The translations under genes and the position numbers were made by a program. From Myrmaecium sp. VS I D KN 1 (lineage: Eukaryota > Ascomycota > Dothideomycetes > Valsariales > Valsariaceae): a stretch of DNA of 64,000 nt. The notes below the pieces were generated by a model. It did no database searches, was not told the origin of the DNA, and saw nothing but the letters and a program-made list of their open reading frames with translations. Below, piece after piece: positions 25,458-36,900 of this stretch. The stretch's first letter is position 1, and every line of letters starts with the position of its first letter. The DNA lies in contig JADQAV010000038.1 of assembly GCA_019775845.1 (NCBI GenBank), positions 62,001 to 126,000 on the forward strand, in the 5' to 3' direction.

Positions 25458-26339
25458 AACTAGCTATACTATAGGATAATAATATATAAGGTTTTTATAT
25501 AAGGATATAAAACTCTAATAAGCGTTTAGAAGATCTTTATATAGATCTAGTTAAATTTATTTTTAGTTATAAGGGGCTTACTAAGATTAAGGATCTCTAT
25601 AAGTTTATTCCTAAGGAGGATAATATAGATAGTAAGTATAACCCTCTCCTTATTATTATAAGTAATTTAATATCCTATAGATAAGTATAAACTAATTACT
25701 ATCCTTACTAGAATATCTAGCGAAAAAATAGTTCTTTAAGCTATAATACTTAATATAATTAGCGAGACTAGCGGGGAATAGCTTAAAGAAAAACTTAGTA
25801 TAAAAGAAGGTCTTAATATCCTTAAGGTTATAGTAGAGGCCTTTATACTTAATTTATTATATAGTATAGTTCTTCCGATTTTTATAATACTTATAATAGT
25901 CTACTAATATATTTCTAGCCCGGGGTTAGTTTAATACTCGTACTTTAGCTTTTAGTAAGATAGAGTATCTTATAGCTATAATAGCTACTACTACTTTTAG
26001 TAATTATAGTAGAGTAATAAGGTAAGATAAGTTATTTAAGTTACTCCGGATTAGAATATTAGGATAATATATTAATAATTATAGCTCTTAGACTACCTAA
26101 AGAAGGAGTAGCCCTAAGTATACTAAAAACCTTAAGATTAGGCCGGATAGTAAAGCTATCCTAGAGTAGTAAGACCCTAAATAAGAAGTATAAAAAATAG
26201 AAGTAATACTAGATAGTATAGCTAGCTAATTTAATAAAGTAAGATTCTAACTTCTAAGTCTAAGAGTTATTCTAGTTTATATTTAAATTTTTTTAAAGGT
26301 CTATATACGGGAGAATAATTTACTATAAATAGAATTTTC

Positions 26340-26510
26340 GGGTTTTTTAGGTTTTTTATAACTTCTAAGGTTTAGGTTTAGCTAGTTTCGGGTTAGTAGA
26401 GGCCCCTGATTTTTAACTCTAGTTTTTTCTTAGTTAGTAGGGACCTTGTTTAGTTACTTAGAATTAAATAAGCTACCCTAATTTATAGTTTAGTTTCTTC
26501 TTTAGACGAG
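26340..26510. repeat. Dispersed repeat A, copy 2
   Basis: Same-sense relative of 16,930-17,077: TTTTCGGGTTTTTTAGG, then AGTAGAGGCCCCTGA and AGTTAGTAGGGACCTTGTTT, then AAGCTACCCTA. Differences are mainly transitions. Confidence 0.6.
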
Positions 26511-26639
26511 AGGAGTTAATATTCCTAGTAGAAACTAATACCTAATCTCTAATCTAATATTCTGTTAAAACTAAGGTATTATAATATAGTTATAATATAT
26601 TAAAAACTACTAAATAAAGGCGTTATAAAATACCTATAA

Positions 26640-26995
26640 TACTAGGAACTAAGGTAAAGAACTAGCTAATTAGGAATTAAGCGGGGCTTAGAATTAGATA
26701 ATTTAGAATTAACTAAAGCTTAGACTTAGATAATTTAGAATTAACTAAGGCCTAGACTTAGATAATTTAGAATTAACTAAGGCTTAAACTTAGGCCTAGA
26801 ACTAGCTAACTAGTTCTACTAAGTTAATTTTAAATTAATAAAAAACTCTATAAAGAAATAGAAGCCTAGCTTCTATACTAGGGGCTTAGTATTACTATAG
26901 GGAAGATTTATAAATAAGGCCTACCTATTTATATCTAGATAAACTATCTAAGTAATTTAGATAACTACTAGAATAATAAAATAGACTAGAGCTAA
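26640..26995 (-). repeat. Right arm of the widely spaced inverted repeat, with 32-base tandem units
   Basis: The reverse complement matches 17,078-17,360. Near its inner edge, at 26,695-26,790, this arm holds three tandem units of exactly 32 bases built on GATAATTTAGAATTAACTAA; the left arm has only a degenerate version. The tandem growth therefore came after the arms arose. Confidence 0.75.
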
Positions 26996-27527
26996 TTTAT
27001 TACTTATAAAATACTCCTCTAAAATCTTTTATAACTCCTTATATATTTAGTTAGCTCTATTCTGTTTAATATATAGTCTAGAAATTATAGTAAAATTACT
27101 ATAGGAATCTATATATTAATAAAATATTTCTACCTATATATTACAGCCTTATAAGCTTATAGGCCTTATAAATAGATTTCTTAAATCTAGTTAACTACTA
27201 TTATTATATATAATATATAGCTTTATTACTTAACTTTAAATATATATACTATAATATCACACCTAATTATAAGTAATTATCTTTTATATCTTATTATAAA
27301 TATTATATACTAAGTATTTCTCTATATATAGCCGAAGGACGTATTATTATCATAGGGCCCCTTAGTAAGGACGGTTACTTTTTACGACTAGAGCGCTACT
27401 TTACGAGAGGGAAAAAGCACTTTTTTCTGATTACTTTTCTTTTTTAATCGTGTTTCTCGTATTTCTTTATATCTATGACATTTCTCCTTTGCACCCGCTC
27501 CCCCCTCCCGTTCTCTTATTCCACCGT

Positions 27528-29535
27528 TCAGAAATTCTCTTTTCCCCAGACGAAGCTGAAGCCGGGCTCGGTGTACATGTTGCACTTGACGTGCAAGACG
27601 GAACCGAGGGCCTTGGGACCGCAAAAGAAGACGCCGGCCTCGGCTGGCGCGTGGATTTTGCGGATGGACCTGGGAGAGAGCAATGGAGAGTGTGTTTGTT
27701 AGTGACTTGGGTTTCTTTTCCACTCATTTTAAGCTCTTTTTCTTCGCCTTCCTCGCTGTCGTCTTTGTCTATTTTCGTCTTTGGAAAGCTGCATGGGTGG
27801 GAAGGATTGGGACTCACTTAAAGATCATGTCCCAGTTCGGGCGGCCGAAATTGGTCGGCGCACGCAGGCCGGTGATGGCGTCCTGCTCAGCGTTGGCGTC
27901 GTTTATCATGATATTGGTCGCGTCGTCGATCTTGATCTTGGCTGTGAGGTACTAGAGCGTTCGCGTCAGCATGGTCCATGATCGGCTGGCTGTATACGCT
28001 TGTTCCGGCCTACCGTGTGAATTTCGATGCTGTCCTGAAGATCTTGTGCTTCGATGGCCAGTAGCAGCGAGCGGAACCACTCAAAGGATCCGAAATCCCG
28101 GCAGATCCAGAAGAAGTACACCTTCCGCAGCCGGGTCTTGCCCTGCGGGTAGTTCATGCGGTACCAGATGCTCTTGAGGATTGAGGCGAATGGCGTCACA
28201 CCGATGCCCGCACCGACCAGTACCGCGACCTCGAACTTGAACACGTCCTCGGACGCACTGCCGAAGGGACCGTCGATGTAAACTCGCGGCAGGACCCGTC
28301 GCAAGCTCGGCGCCACGTCCTTCTGATCATCCGAGGCGCCCGTGATGATCGACGTGTCCGACCGGTCCTTGCGGTCAAAATCGCATCCCAACGCCTTGGC
28401 GAAGTTTCGAGTGAAGTCGCCAACGACGCGGATATGGACGGAGATGTAATCCTCCTCCGGTGCGCTGGTCAGAGTGAAGGGGTGATACTGCCAGAGCGAG
28501 ACCTCCGGGCAGCACAGGAAGATGTACTGGCCGGCCCGCGTCCGCGTGTGCTCCTTCTTGATCTGCACCTCCACCACGTTGCTCGGGTGCTGAATCACCT
28601 TGGAGACATACGTCTTGTGGCGGCCGCGAATCTCGCGCGCGATACGCTCGAACAGGTAGAGGAAGCCGCCAGCCATCCAGTACTCCCAGAAGACGCCGAT
28701 CCCGGAGCAGAAGGGCGCGAAGTCGGTAGGGATCATACAGAACGCGCCGTGAATGGACCAAAACATGAAGAAGAGGATGAACATGTGGTGGACGTACCAG
28801 AACCGCTCGAAGTTGGCCCGCCGAGGCTTCTCGTACGCCGTAAGGACCATGGCCATAAGCGCGAGCAGCATAATGTACCCCGTCCAACCCGGGCCGGTGG
28901 CCAGATTGGCGAGGATGAAGCCCATGAAGCCAAGACTGTTTTGGGCGGAGAATCGGGCTAAATTGTTCCAATGGGCGATGGTGTGGACCCAGGAGAAGAA
29001 GACAATCGACCAGGCGGTGAGGATGTGGAAGGTGATATTCTTGTCGAACGGAATAATGCTGCCGAGAGCTGAACGACGGCAGAGGGAGATCAGGTTCCGG
29101 CACACGGGAAAAAGAACGAGAGCGACGTCAACATGGAGCACCAGCGCTGCCGCACGGGCTATTACAAAGGTGGCGCCAAATTGATGCCGGGCGCCGCCTT
29201 GTCGGTCCTGCGGAGGTTAATGGCTTTTGCTAACTTTTGCTTTGTGTGCTTACTTACGTTCAATCCATAGTGTACACAGCCGAAGGCGAACACAAAGATG
29301 TGCAATAGCATGAAGGCCGCCACGAATCTGGATGGGATAAGTGGTCTGCACGCGGCTCCGGTAGGCAATCGGCTTACAGTCTTCGATAACCCTCGTTGAC
29401 CATCCAGATGTCGAACTTCTCTTTCAGGAAAAGTGGACGGGGAGGGTCGCTGTTGAACTCTCCGGCCATAAGCATGCGAGTGAGCGGTGGCCATCTCGAG
29501 CGCTCCTTGCCAGAAAGACTGCTGGTCGTGGACAT
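27528..29535 (-). CDS. noxB: NADPH oxidase, NoxB (fungal Nox2) type
   Basis: NoxB is a membrane flavocytochrome that makes superoxide and, in fungi, serves ascospore germination, fruiting and host penetration. Exons (minus) are 29378-29535, 29258-29327, 28014-29207, 27818-27951 and 27528-27669, giving 565 residues. It belongs with NoxB rather than NoxA because of the N-terminal KFDIWMVNEGYRRLF block and GSIIPFDKNITFH. The two haem histidine pairs fit H137/H151 and H216/H229. The FAD motif HPFTLTS is at 318-324; the NADPH side has GPFG at 389-392 and GAGIGVTPF at 408-416; the C-terminus ends GKENF. ATG 29535 gives the expected N-terminus. The last intron (27670-27817, 148 bases) is longer than the others (50, 50 and 62). 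The stop codon is only about 200 bases from the RIP island; no damage is visible in the gene. Confidence 0.95.
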
Positions 29536-30750
29536 GGTTGCTGCGCGAGCTGGTGCGTAAAGAAATTACAGTGATACTTTGGTCTTCTGAGCCCGCTGAA
29601 AGATTCTAACGACGAGAGCGAGGCTATATCCAAGCCTGGATGTAAGCACTCCGAAGCCCGGACGTATCTCGAAAGGCAGAATATATCACTGACCAGATTA
29701 AAAAATAGCGGCCAGCGCTGTAGAGGAGAAGCCAAGGGAAGGGAAAGAAAGAAAAGGGAGAGAGTCCGACGCAAAGCGGCTACAAAGCGTCCTCGGGAGT
29801 GAAGAGAGGAGGTACAGGAAGCAGAAACAAAAGAGAGAAAAAAGGGTGAATCAGGCCGAGAGAAGTATTGAGTCCAGGTGTGCAGAAAGGGCGAAGAAGC
29901 CACGAAGTAGAACGGCGTCGCGACCAAACCGGCACGCCCGGACGGTTACAGGAGCGGGGGATGGTACTCCTATGGGACAGACAGTATCCACAGGAGTCAC
30001 CGTCGGCTCGGCCAGCATCAGACTATCGGAGGAGAGAGAGGCCCGACATCATCCGCAGCAAAAGTCGCGCCGTCGTGAAGGAGAGCAAGGGTGACACAGT
30101 CGCGGCGGACTGGAGAGGGGCGGGCGCTGTCCTCCCTTCAGTTGCCGCCCAGCGGTGTTCAAGCTGTCCGAGTCCGACAGCGATACGCACTGGAAACGTG
30201 GGATGCTCGACGACAGCCCTCACAAGCCCTTCAGCCCTGCGCACGGGGCATCTCCAAGCGGGCATCCCATCTTTAGGACAACTTATGCTCAGGCCACAAG
30301 TCGCACGACAACGACCACTGTCTCATCCTCCTCTTCCCCGTGCCTCCCTCCCTTCCATGCGTTTCAGGTCGCCGATCGGTTCTCCCCGTCGTGACCTGCT
30401 TAGCTATACATAGCTGGCGCTGCGGCTGATGCCTCATGCGACTAGTCCAAGCTTACTCGATAAGCTTCAAAACCTCTCCAACTCTCCCGAAACGTCAGCT
30501 GCCGGAGCCTTGCCCATGTGCCGGCCGGGCGAGCGTCCAGAACACCGCGGACCCTCTCGTCTTCGACCTCCCGTCCTTTCCAACCTTGCCGTCAGGACCC
30601 GGACGACCCGGGGTAGGGGGTGGAGGGCTGCGAGTATGTGAACAGTCTCCGCTTCGCATTTCTGCATTCATGACATCCTGCGGAATCCAGTAGCATCCAG
30701 AGAGGAGTAATGAGGAACAGCGACAAACCAGCAGCAAGTCGTGGTCGTCT
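29536..30750. other. noxB upstream region; no gene recognised
   Basis: About 1.2 kb of promoter-like DNA upstream of noxB. A purine-rich tract (GGGAAGGGAAAGAAAGAAAAG-like) lies near 29,735-29,765. Overlapping frames of 60-180 codons on both strands lack recognisable features. Confidence 0.45.
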
Positions 30751-30757
30751 TATATTC
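30751..30757 (+). promoter_or_regulatory. TATA-like element of the 5S rRNA gene
   Basis: TATATTC begins 28 bases before the 5S start at 30779. In Neurospora, 5S genes carry a TATA motif at about this distance, so this is a likely external RNA polymerase III element. Confidence 0.6.
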
Positions 30758-30778
30758 TCCAATAATTGATCTTCAAGC

Positions 30779-30897
30779 ACATACGGCCATAGGAGGTTGA
30801 GAACACGGAACCCCGTCCGCTCTTCCAAAGTTAAGCAGCCTACCGGCAGACTAGTAGTTCAGTGGGTGACCATGAGCGAATCCCTGCTGCTGTATGT
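30779..30897 (+). rRNA. 5S ribosomal RNA, dispersed copy
   Basis: About 119 bases starting ACATACGGCCATAGGAGGTT and ending CTGCTGCTGTATGT match the fungal 5S pattern, including CCGTCCGCTC, AGTAGTT, GTGGGTGACC and GCGAATCCCTGCT. Helix I pairs ACATACGGC with GCTGTATGT. Helix II (GGAGGTTG with CAGCCTACC, one bulged A) and the GTTCA/TGAGC helix both hold, though their bases differ from the common Neurospora and Aspergillus forms as I remember them. A T run at 30897-30901 would end RNA polymerase III transcription. Single 5S genes scattered among protein genes are usual in Pezizomycotina. Confidence 0.93.
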
Positions 30898-31361
30898 TTT
30901 TGGTTCTTTCTTCTGTTCCTTTTTTTTTTCCGCATCCTTTAGGATGCACGCTTCTGCGAGCATGCCCTTGCTTTTCCAGCTTATCATGGTGGCGACGGTG
31001 CATGTGGCAGCTCTCTCCTCCGCAGAAGGGAAGGGGTGGCTTAAACAACAGTATATGATGTTTCGCCATGACAGCCACCATCGTATCAGGGGCTGAATCT
31101 CCTATCCCTGCACTTCTTGTGCGAGCGGTGCCGGTGGTGCCATGCAGACGATCATCCTGACGCTGCTTGGGACGCGAGCGAGTTGACACGACGCAACACC
31201 AGCAAGTCATCTGAGCCCCACTGGAATCTGGCAGTGGTGGTGTTCAGTGGCAGGTGCGCACGAACCTTCAAAAACATCGTGATGATACAATCCTCGAAAG
31301 GTATATTGCAAAGTTGAACTTTCAGCAAATCCCGACCCCCCAAGCACAATCAGAAGAACAT
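30898..31361. other. Spacer between the 5S gene and the prenylcysteine oxidase 3' end
   Basis: It opens with the T-run terminator at 30897-30901 and a T-rich stretch to about 30,930. The remainder is probably 3' untranslated sequence of the minus-strand gene. No other feature seen. Confidence 0.5.
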
Positions 31362-33118
31362 CTACCAATCTCCCGGCACAGGCACTTGGATTGCACCGTG
31401 TCCACCGGCCTTGTAATGCATGAGCTCCTCCCCATCCTCACCTTCCCACCCATTCACCAACAGCTTCGCAACATTCTTTCCCATCAGCGCGCTCGTCTCC
31501 ATGGTGCTGATGAAACTCTCGATGCCGCTCGTGTACCAGAGGTTCGAATCCAGCTGGAGCTCTTCAAACGTTACCCGGGGATACTCATACGGATACGAGT
31601 GCCACACCTTCCGATGGATCCAGCTCACGTCCCCTTCGTCCAGATCTATTTCGGACTCCGCCGGTGCCTCCACGCCTAAGATTTTGCTGAGGAAAGTCGC
31701 GTTCGCCGGTCCGGGCGAGAAGACTTTATAGATGTATTCAAGGCGTCCAGGGGGCTCGGAGGTGGGGTTTCGTGCATACCGGAGAGTGCTGATGCTGAAG
31801 AATCCGGCAGCGCCTACGCCGTTGGGGTCGGCACCGAGGTGCTCATCTGGTGGGAGCGTCGTGATGACGATCTGAGGAACAGATACATCGCTTGGGAGGT
31901 TGAATGCTTCAGGGGAAAGTTTGTGCGGGGAAGCAAAGAGAGTCACATGAAGCGTAACGTAAGGGATAGAGTCGGGTATGCTCCGTAGCGTAGAAGGTAG
32001 CTTGATGCCTGAGAACTGAAAGGGTGCTGCTAGGACGACAGAGTCGAAAACTTCTGCATCATCACGCCCCGAGGACACAAGGTAGGTGGAGTTCTCAAGA
32101 CGTTCCAGCCCAGTCACTGGAGTGTCGAGGCGCACATCTGAGGTTACGTGGCGGATCATACTGTCAAATATCTTCCAGTTGCCGCCATCCACTGACATGG
32201 CGCCTTGGGCAGCCATACAGACCATCGTCTCTAGGCCGTGAATGAGCGGAAGGTTCTGCGCGTAGTTGACGCGGGTACTGTGATCGTTTGAGTATGTGCT
32301 GTATTGCTTCTACTAAATGGTATCTGTGAGTGGGTGCACAAACCTTGCTTGGACAACTTCATTAGCAAACGCATCACCGATGTTATTCTCTGCAAGATAC
32401 TGCTCTCCAGTAGCCGCAGTAACCGCAGTGAGACCGAGGTTATACGCAACCTGGGTCAGGGATGACCATGGGAAATATGGTTCATCATACATCTTCAGGA
32501 ACTTGCCAACAACAGCCTTCATTAGGTTGTTGGTGCGAATCGGAGCCAGTCCGTACCGCCACAGCAACTTCGCGATCTCCCACCAGCCGGTTTCCGTCTT
32601 CTGACGGAGAACGAATTCTCTGCCATTCCAAATTCCGAGGACTTGCTCCTCCTTGGTTTCAAAGACCGCGGAGAGGAGGCCATCGGTCGAGAGGTTGAAC
32701 TGCTGAACCGTATCGACAAGGATCTTGTTCACTTGTACGAAGATCGAAGCGCCTAGTTCGATCGGAATGGACGGAGCACCCCAGGCATTCACGGTGGTTG
32801 AACGACCTCCTAGGTATGTGTTCCTCTCAAAAACGGTGATATTGACAGGTATTCCAGCTTCAGCAGCATATTGACCGATGTGGTAAGCGGTCGAAGCACC
32901 CCCAGCTCCGCCACCTGGTTATGAGAGAGCAGGTATCAGCGAGTTTTCGAATTGCCTGCGCATACAGGTTCCGTGTCCGGTAAATGTCCGAGTGTAGATA
33001 GAAGATGACGTTTCCTACCTATGACGGCAACTTTCTTAGCCGCCCATTGAGATGGTGAAACAAATTCGCTTAATACCAAGAATGGTAGGGAGCCAAAGAT
33101 CAACGAAGTCCATAGCAT
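31362..33118 (-). CDS. Prenylcysteine oxidase (FAD-dependent lyase)
   Basis: The family cleaves the thioether of prenylcysteines released when prenylated proteins are degraded, producing cysteine, an aldehyde and hydrogen peroxide, in the lysosome or vacuole. Exons (minus) are 33019-33118, 32344-32914 and 31362-32277, giving 528 residues, close to the usual 500. A hydrophobic signal segment (residues 3-20) precedes the FAD-binding VAVIGGGAGGAST, with GGGAGG at 34-39 assembled across intron 1 (104 bases). The next intron (32278-32343, 66 bases) starts with GTTTGT, a less common but known fungal donor; removing it joins VVQA to STRVNYAQN, the expected family block. The domain runs on through LVNGWEGEDGEELMHYKAGG near the C-terminus. 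The ATG at 33118 gives a credible signal peptide. Substrate specificity is inferred from family only. Confidence 0.92.
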
Positions 33119-33671
33119 CCTGAGTAAGGCAAGTAAACTATGAGTATTGGGTAAAACATATAGTTGTAGTTATTAGGAACACAAAGGTAAGGTAGGATGG
33201 AGTAGAGATGATGTTAGACATGCATGCCTTGCGCTAGCCTCTTTATGGAAAGACCATCTTGACGCTTATGAAAACAACATTCCATTCTACTTTTTGGAGG
33301 AATGCAAGTCAGGAGACCAGATAAATTTAACATACGTACGTCTTTAACAAAGTTTCTCAGGCGTTAAGAGTTATACGGAAAATTTCTTGATCTAATTAGC
33401 TAATTCCCGCTTCTCTAGGCTTAACGGCTCCTAAACCCCCGTCACCTTTTTGTGTTCATATAGAGATATAAGATAAATATGCGCAAGGGGGAGAGAACCT
33501 TAGGACCAGGTAAGCCCATACATAGCTACATTTGCCAAAACTCAACGCGGGAGGTTTCCAGAATTTCCTGGCGAACAGGATTTACGATGGCCGACCTCTG
33601 TCCCTTTACCCTCACTTCTTCGCAGAGAACATCCTAGCAGATCTCCTCCCACCCTCTCCCCGCCTCCTTGC
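33119..33671. other. Prenylcysteine oxidase promoter; no gene recognised
   Basis: About 550 bases upstream of the oxidase and downstream of the possible small membrane protein. Locally AT-rich near 33,300-33,500. No feature recognised. Confidence 0.45.
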
Positions 33672-33923
33672 TTACTTTCCTCCCATCCTCAAATTGCCCA
33701 GGATTCTTTTTCCGGAACCACCAATCGCCAACTTCTTGTTCTTTTTCTTCTTGAGGTGCGGGTACGCCTTGCCCGTCTCGAAGTCGATCCACCACCAGAT
33801 CCCACCGATGAAGAGGAGGGCGACGATGACGACGAGCATGGTGATGACGGGCGAGATGTCCGCCTTCACAGACCGGTACGCCGTCTCGGTCAAGAGGGGG
33901 TGGAGGAAGTCGGCGAGACCCAT
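33672..33923 (-). CDS. Possible small single-pass membrane protein, 83 residues
   Basis: The frame runs from ATG 33923 (context GAGAGAGAAATGGGTC, favourable for fungi) to a stop at 33672. One strong membrane segment, ITMLVVIVALLFIGGIWWW, spans about residues 27-45 and is followed by a lysine run (HLKKKKNKK). The layout resembles small tail- or signal-anchored fungal proteins, but I do not recognise the family and assign no function. Purine-rich sequence just upstream suits a fungal leader. The opposite strand is also open here, so a chance frame remains possible. Confidence 0.5.
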   Translation of the reverse strand: MGLADFLHPLLTETAYRSVKADISPVITMLVVIVALLFIGGIWWWIDFETGKAYPHLKKKKNKKLAIGGSGKRILGNLRMGGK

Positions 33924-36900
33924 TTCTCTCTCTTTCCTCTTTTGCGTGTATTCGAGGGTATAAGAGGATGGTTGCTTTTGCCGTTCTATTTGTCCTCTTG
34001 TCCTCCACTTTCTGTTCAGGTTCCGTCCTCTGCGCTGTTCTTTCGACCACTCGGGTTAAAGTGGGAAGGTCTTGCTTTTGATGGGTCTCACGGTCCGTAT
34101 TCCGAATAACTTTGGAGCCGGTGGGCCGAATGAAAGAAGCCACTCTCTCCTTCGTGTTCTATCCGTGTATTCCCCTTCCCTCTTCCAGAGTGACGCTTGC
34201 AGGCTATCAGGCGCGGAATCGCAGGAAAGCAACGTAGTTCAGCCGACGTCTCCCGCGCGTGCGTAAGTGCTGCGTTTCGACTTGGGAACCACCAGTATAG
34301 AATTATAAAGATAGAAGGCTTCAGGAGAGAAGCGACTGTAAATGGAAATCGAGAGGAGAAGGATAGATAACGATGATATTAAGCACGCCTGGTGCCGGCA
34401 CGATTGCTAATGTAAGGTAGAAGTGCCAGAAGATTGCGACATGTTGGGTTTTAGTAGAAAGACAGGCTCGCAGTGCAGGACGAGGGAGTAGTTTATCAAA
34501 TATACTTCATGTACCATGTCGCATGAGAAGTGCTGAAACGAGGTAGACACAGGATGGGCCGGCGACACGCTGGCTCCCGCAGCCTGAAACCCCCCTGCTC
34601 ACGACGAGAGGAGCATTGCTTGGCTTGTCTTGGTGAGTTGTGTCCCCTGTTTAGAAGCGATCGTGACATAGCTCTAGGGTTAAATAAGTTGAACGATTGC
34701 GCGGTTACTTGACGCGCGATATCGATCAGCGTGGTTGAGAGAAGGAAAGTTGCATGGCTCTATCACCTGGACTCCGTAAGCGCTACGCTACTGTCCCTTG
34801 GTCCTACCTTATTGGGCTGAAGGTCGCTCGGCACGCTCGGGCAGATAAAGTCTCGCGTACATTATGCTTCGCAGCCGCAAGGTCACCAGCCACAGTAGCT
34901 TGACGACGCCACAGAGTAACCCATAACATACTGTGTATTATTGGCGCAGCCGGTAGTTAGCGTTGCATAATGCACGTCTTGTTGAGAGGAAAAAACAGCT
35001 TCGGGACGGTCTTTCATTCGTGTAAACGAGGATTTCAAACCACATGCATGGCGTAAGCTAACCACAGGCGATGGCAATACACTGTACCTGGCTGAAAGCC
35101 TTCCCGCGGCCTGTGAGACGATGACTAAGTAGGTATGTACTAAGGCACAATCAGGGGGATTATGGCAAACGGGTTTCATAGCATTATCAAAATGCAGTGG
35201 ACGATTGGTCGTGCTCTCTGGACTCGAATAGACATGAATAACCGTTATGAAGTGCCTGAAGTTCATCCGTGGTATCCTCATAACGCCATATCTTGATGTA
35301 TCTTCTCGTGCTCTGAGGATTTTGCCAGCTCGCGGTAATCTGGAGGACAGTCTATAACTGGATATATGTTCGAGCAAGCTTGGCCAACGGGCGCTGTGCT
35401 AGGCAGTCTTATTTTAGCATGGCGATCAATTGATTGCTGACTGTCCATCGTCGACGGGCCAACTAAAGGTAACGGCTTGAAAGTTGGATTCGATCAACTT
35501 TGATGCGACTTCAAGCATGGGATGATGTTTATAGCTATTTTCGGTTATTTACACTAAATTTTTACATGCCTGCTTTGGAGACATGTGAGAGTGGATTAAT
35601 CGAGGAATAGTTCACTTATAGATACGCTCGAGCATGGGAGCTATCCGTTTAGAGGCCTCTGTGCATAGGACATGTGGCTTCCCATGAGTAGTCTAGGTGG
35701 AAGGATCGTCTGCAGAAGCGTTGAGCCACAAAAAGGTAGACGGGCCTCTGGCGAACCGAAGAGATCGTCCACAGTGATGTTGAGATGAGGCGCTTGTGGA
35801 AGAGCAAAACGGGGAAGCGCGCATGGTGCTGAGCGCGAGTGATTGACGGTAGCTAATGCAGGGAAGACCACCGCTGTATAGCGATCCGAAAAGACGGAGG
35901 GATAGGTGTATAGCAAACAGGAAAGGCGATCCGGTGGATCTTGAGGGTGGTCCAGCTGGCAAGGGGGAGATTGAAAGCCAGCAGAGTGAGAAGTAGCCTT
36001 TGCCATGGAAGGTCAGTACCTTCAAATGGTTGTTCGTCGAGATGGGAACTTTTTGCCTGCATAGCATAGCAAGCAGAAAAGCTCTTCGGCATCGCCATGG
36101 CCTCATGCAGACTGGCATCAAGCATGTGATTTACTGTACAGCATGTACGCAGGTCTATCCGTATAGCTGCTTAAAGGCGATACCATCCCGGACGGGTTCA
36201 AGAGCATCCGTGTCGATCTTGGTGAACGGAAGTACCGTATGTACATAGTCGCTGCAGAGGCATCGCACCTCATAGGGCACCTCACGATGTCTTCTAGCGG
36301 TACTGAAAAGTGCTCCTAATTCTTGATCCTGAATGGGATTTTGTCTGTACTTGTACAGTACAAGTGTTCGAACGGCTGCGCAGCTGCCGCTCTTCTTGTC
36401 TCATGAGATTCGCTTCTCCGACGACGGAAGGTTAGGGTGGCCCGGTGCCCGCCCATGCCGCCACCGCTCGGGGCAGGAGGACCCTTGATTATTGCCAGAT
36501 TCCGGCGATAACGGTGGAGGTTTTGGCTTCGCAAGGGGCGGAACTTAAATCCTGGGCCTGGAATTCGGCAGCCTCTGACGTACGGCAAGGTGGAAGCCGC
36601 TTGTTCGGTGAGGTCGGATCGATCGCTTCCTTCGGAGTCGCGGAGGCAGGCCAGCTTGTTGACGTGGCCGGGACAGAATCCTGTACAGTCATCCAGCATT
36701 AACTTACCTACAGTACTACTGACATGTACGTACTCACATCGTGTCCTTCATTGCACGGCACGGCACGCAGTCACTGCTCCCTGGCCACATAACCGGTTGT
36801 GCGTATGCAGATGCGCGTTGTTTGAGTAGAGTCAGACCCATTCATCGCGTGCTCGTTCCCTGACGGAAAACAGCGCCGCCGAGACCGCCGCCGCCGCCGC

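Larger units (their letters stand above)
12270..27330. repeat. RIP-type AT-rich island of decayed repetitive DNA
   Basis: Composition changes abruptly near 12,270 and returns near 27,330. Inside, TpA is extremely frequent while CpA and TpG are almost absent over long stretches (for example 13,204-13,500), yet CpG is retained in places such as GCGCGCG at 13,204. That pattern is the hallmark of fungal repeat-induced point mutation, which turns CpA into TpA in duplicated DNA. Several repeats inside occur as diverged pairs, as expected. A forward frame around 17.45-19.2 kb keeps some codon-like texture, but the product is not recognised. I cannot assign most of the block to a transposon family. 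Everything here looks long dead; no intact gene was found. Confidence 0.92.

Noticed and set aside
31535-31560. tRNA B-box-like word GGTTCGAATCC
   Set aside because: It lies in the coding exon of prenylcysteine oxidase, and no acceptor stem or A box surrounds it.
34883-35377. 164-codon minus-strand frame
   Set aside because: No domain, membrane pattern or favourable start context; similar chance frames occur on both strands nearby.
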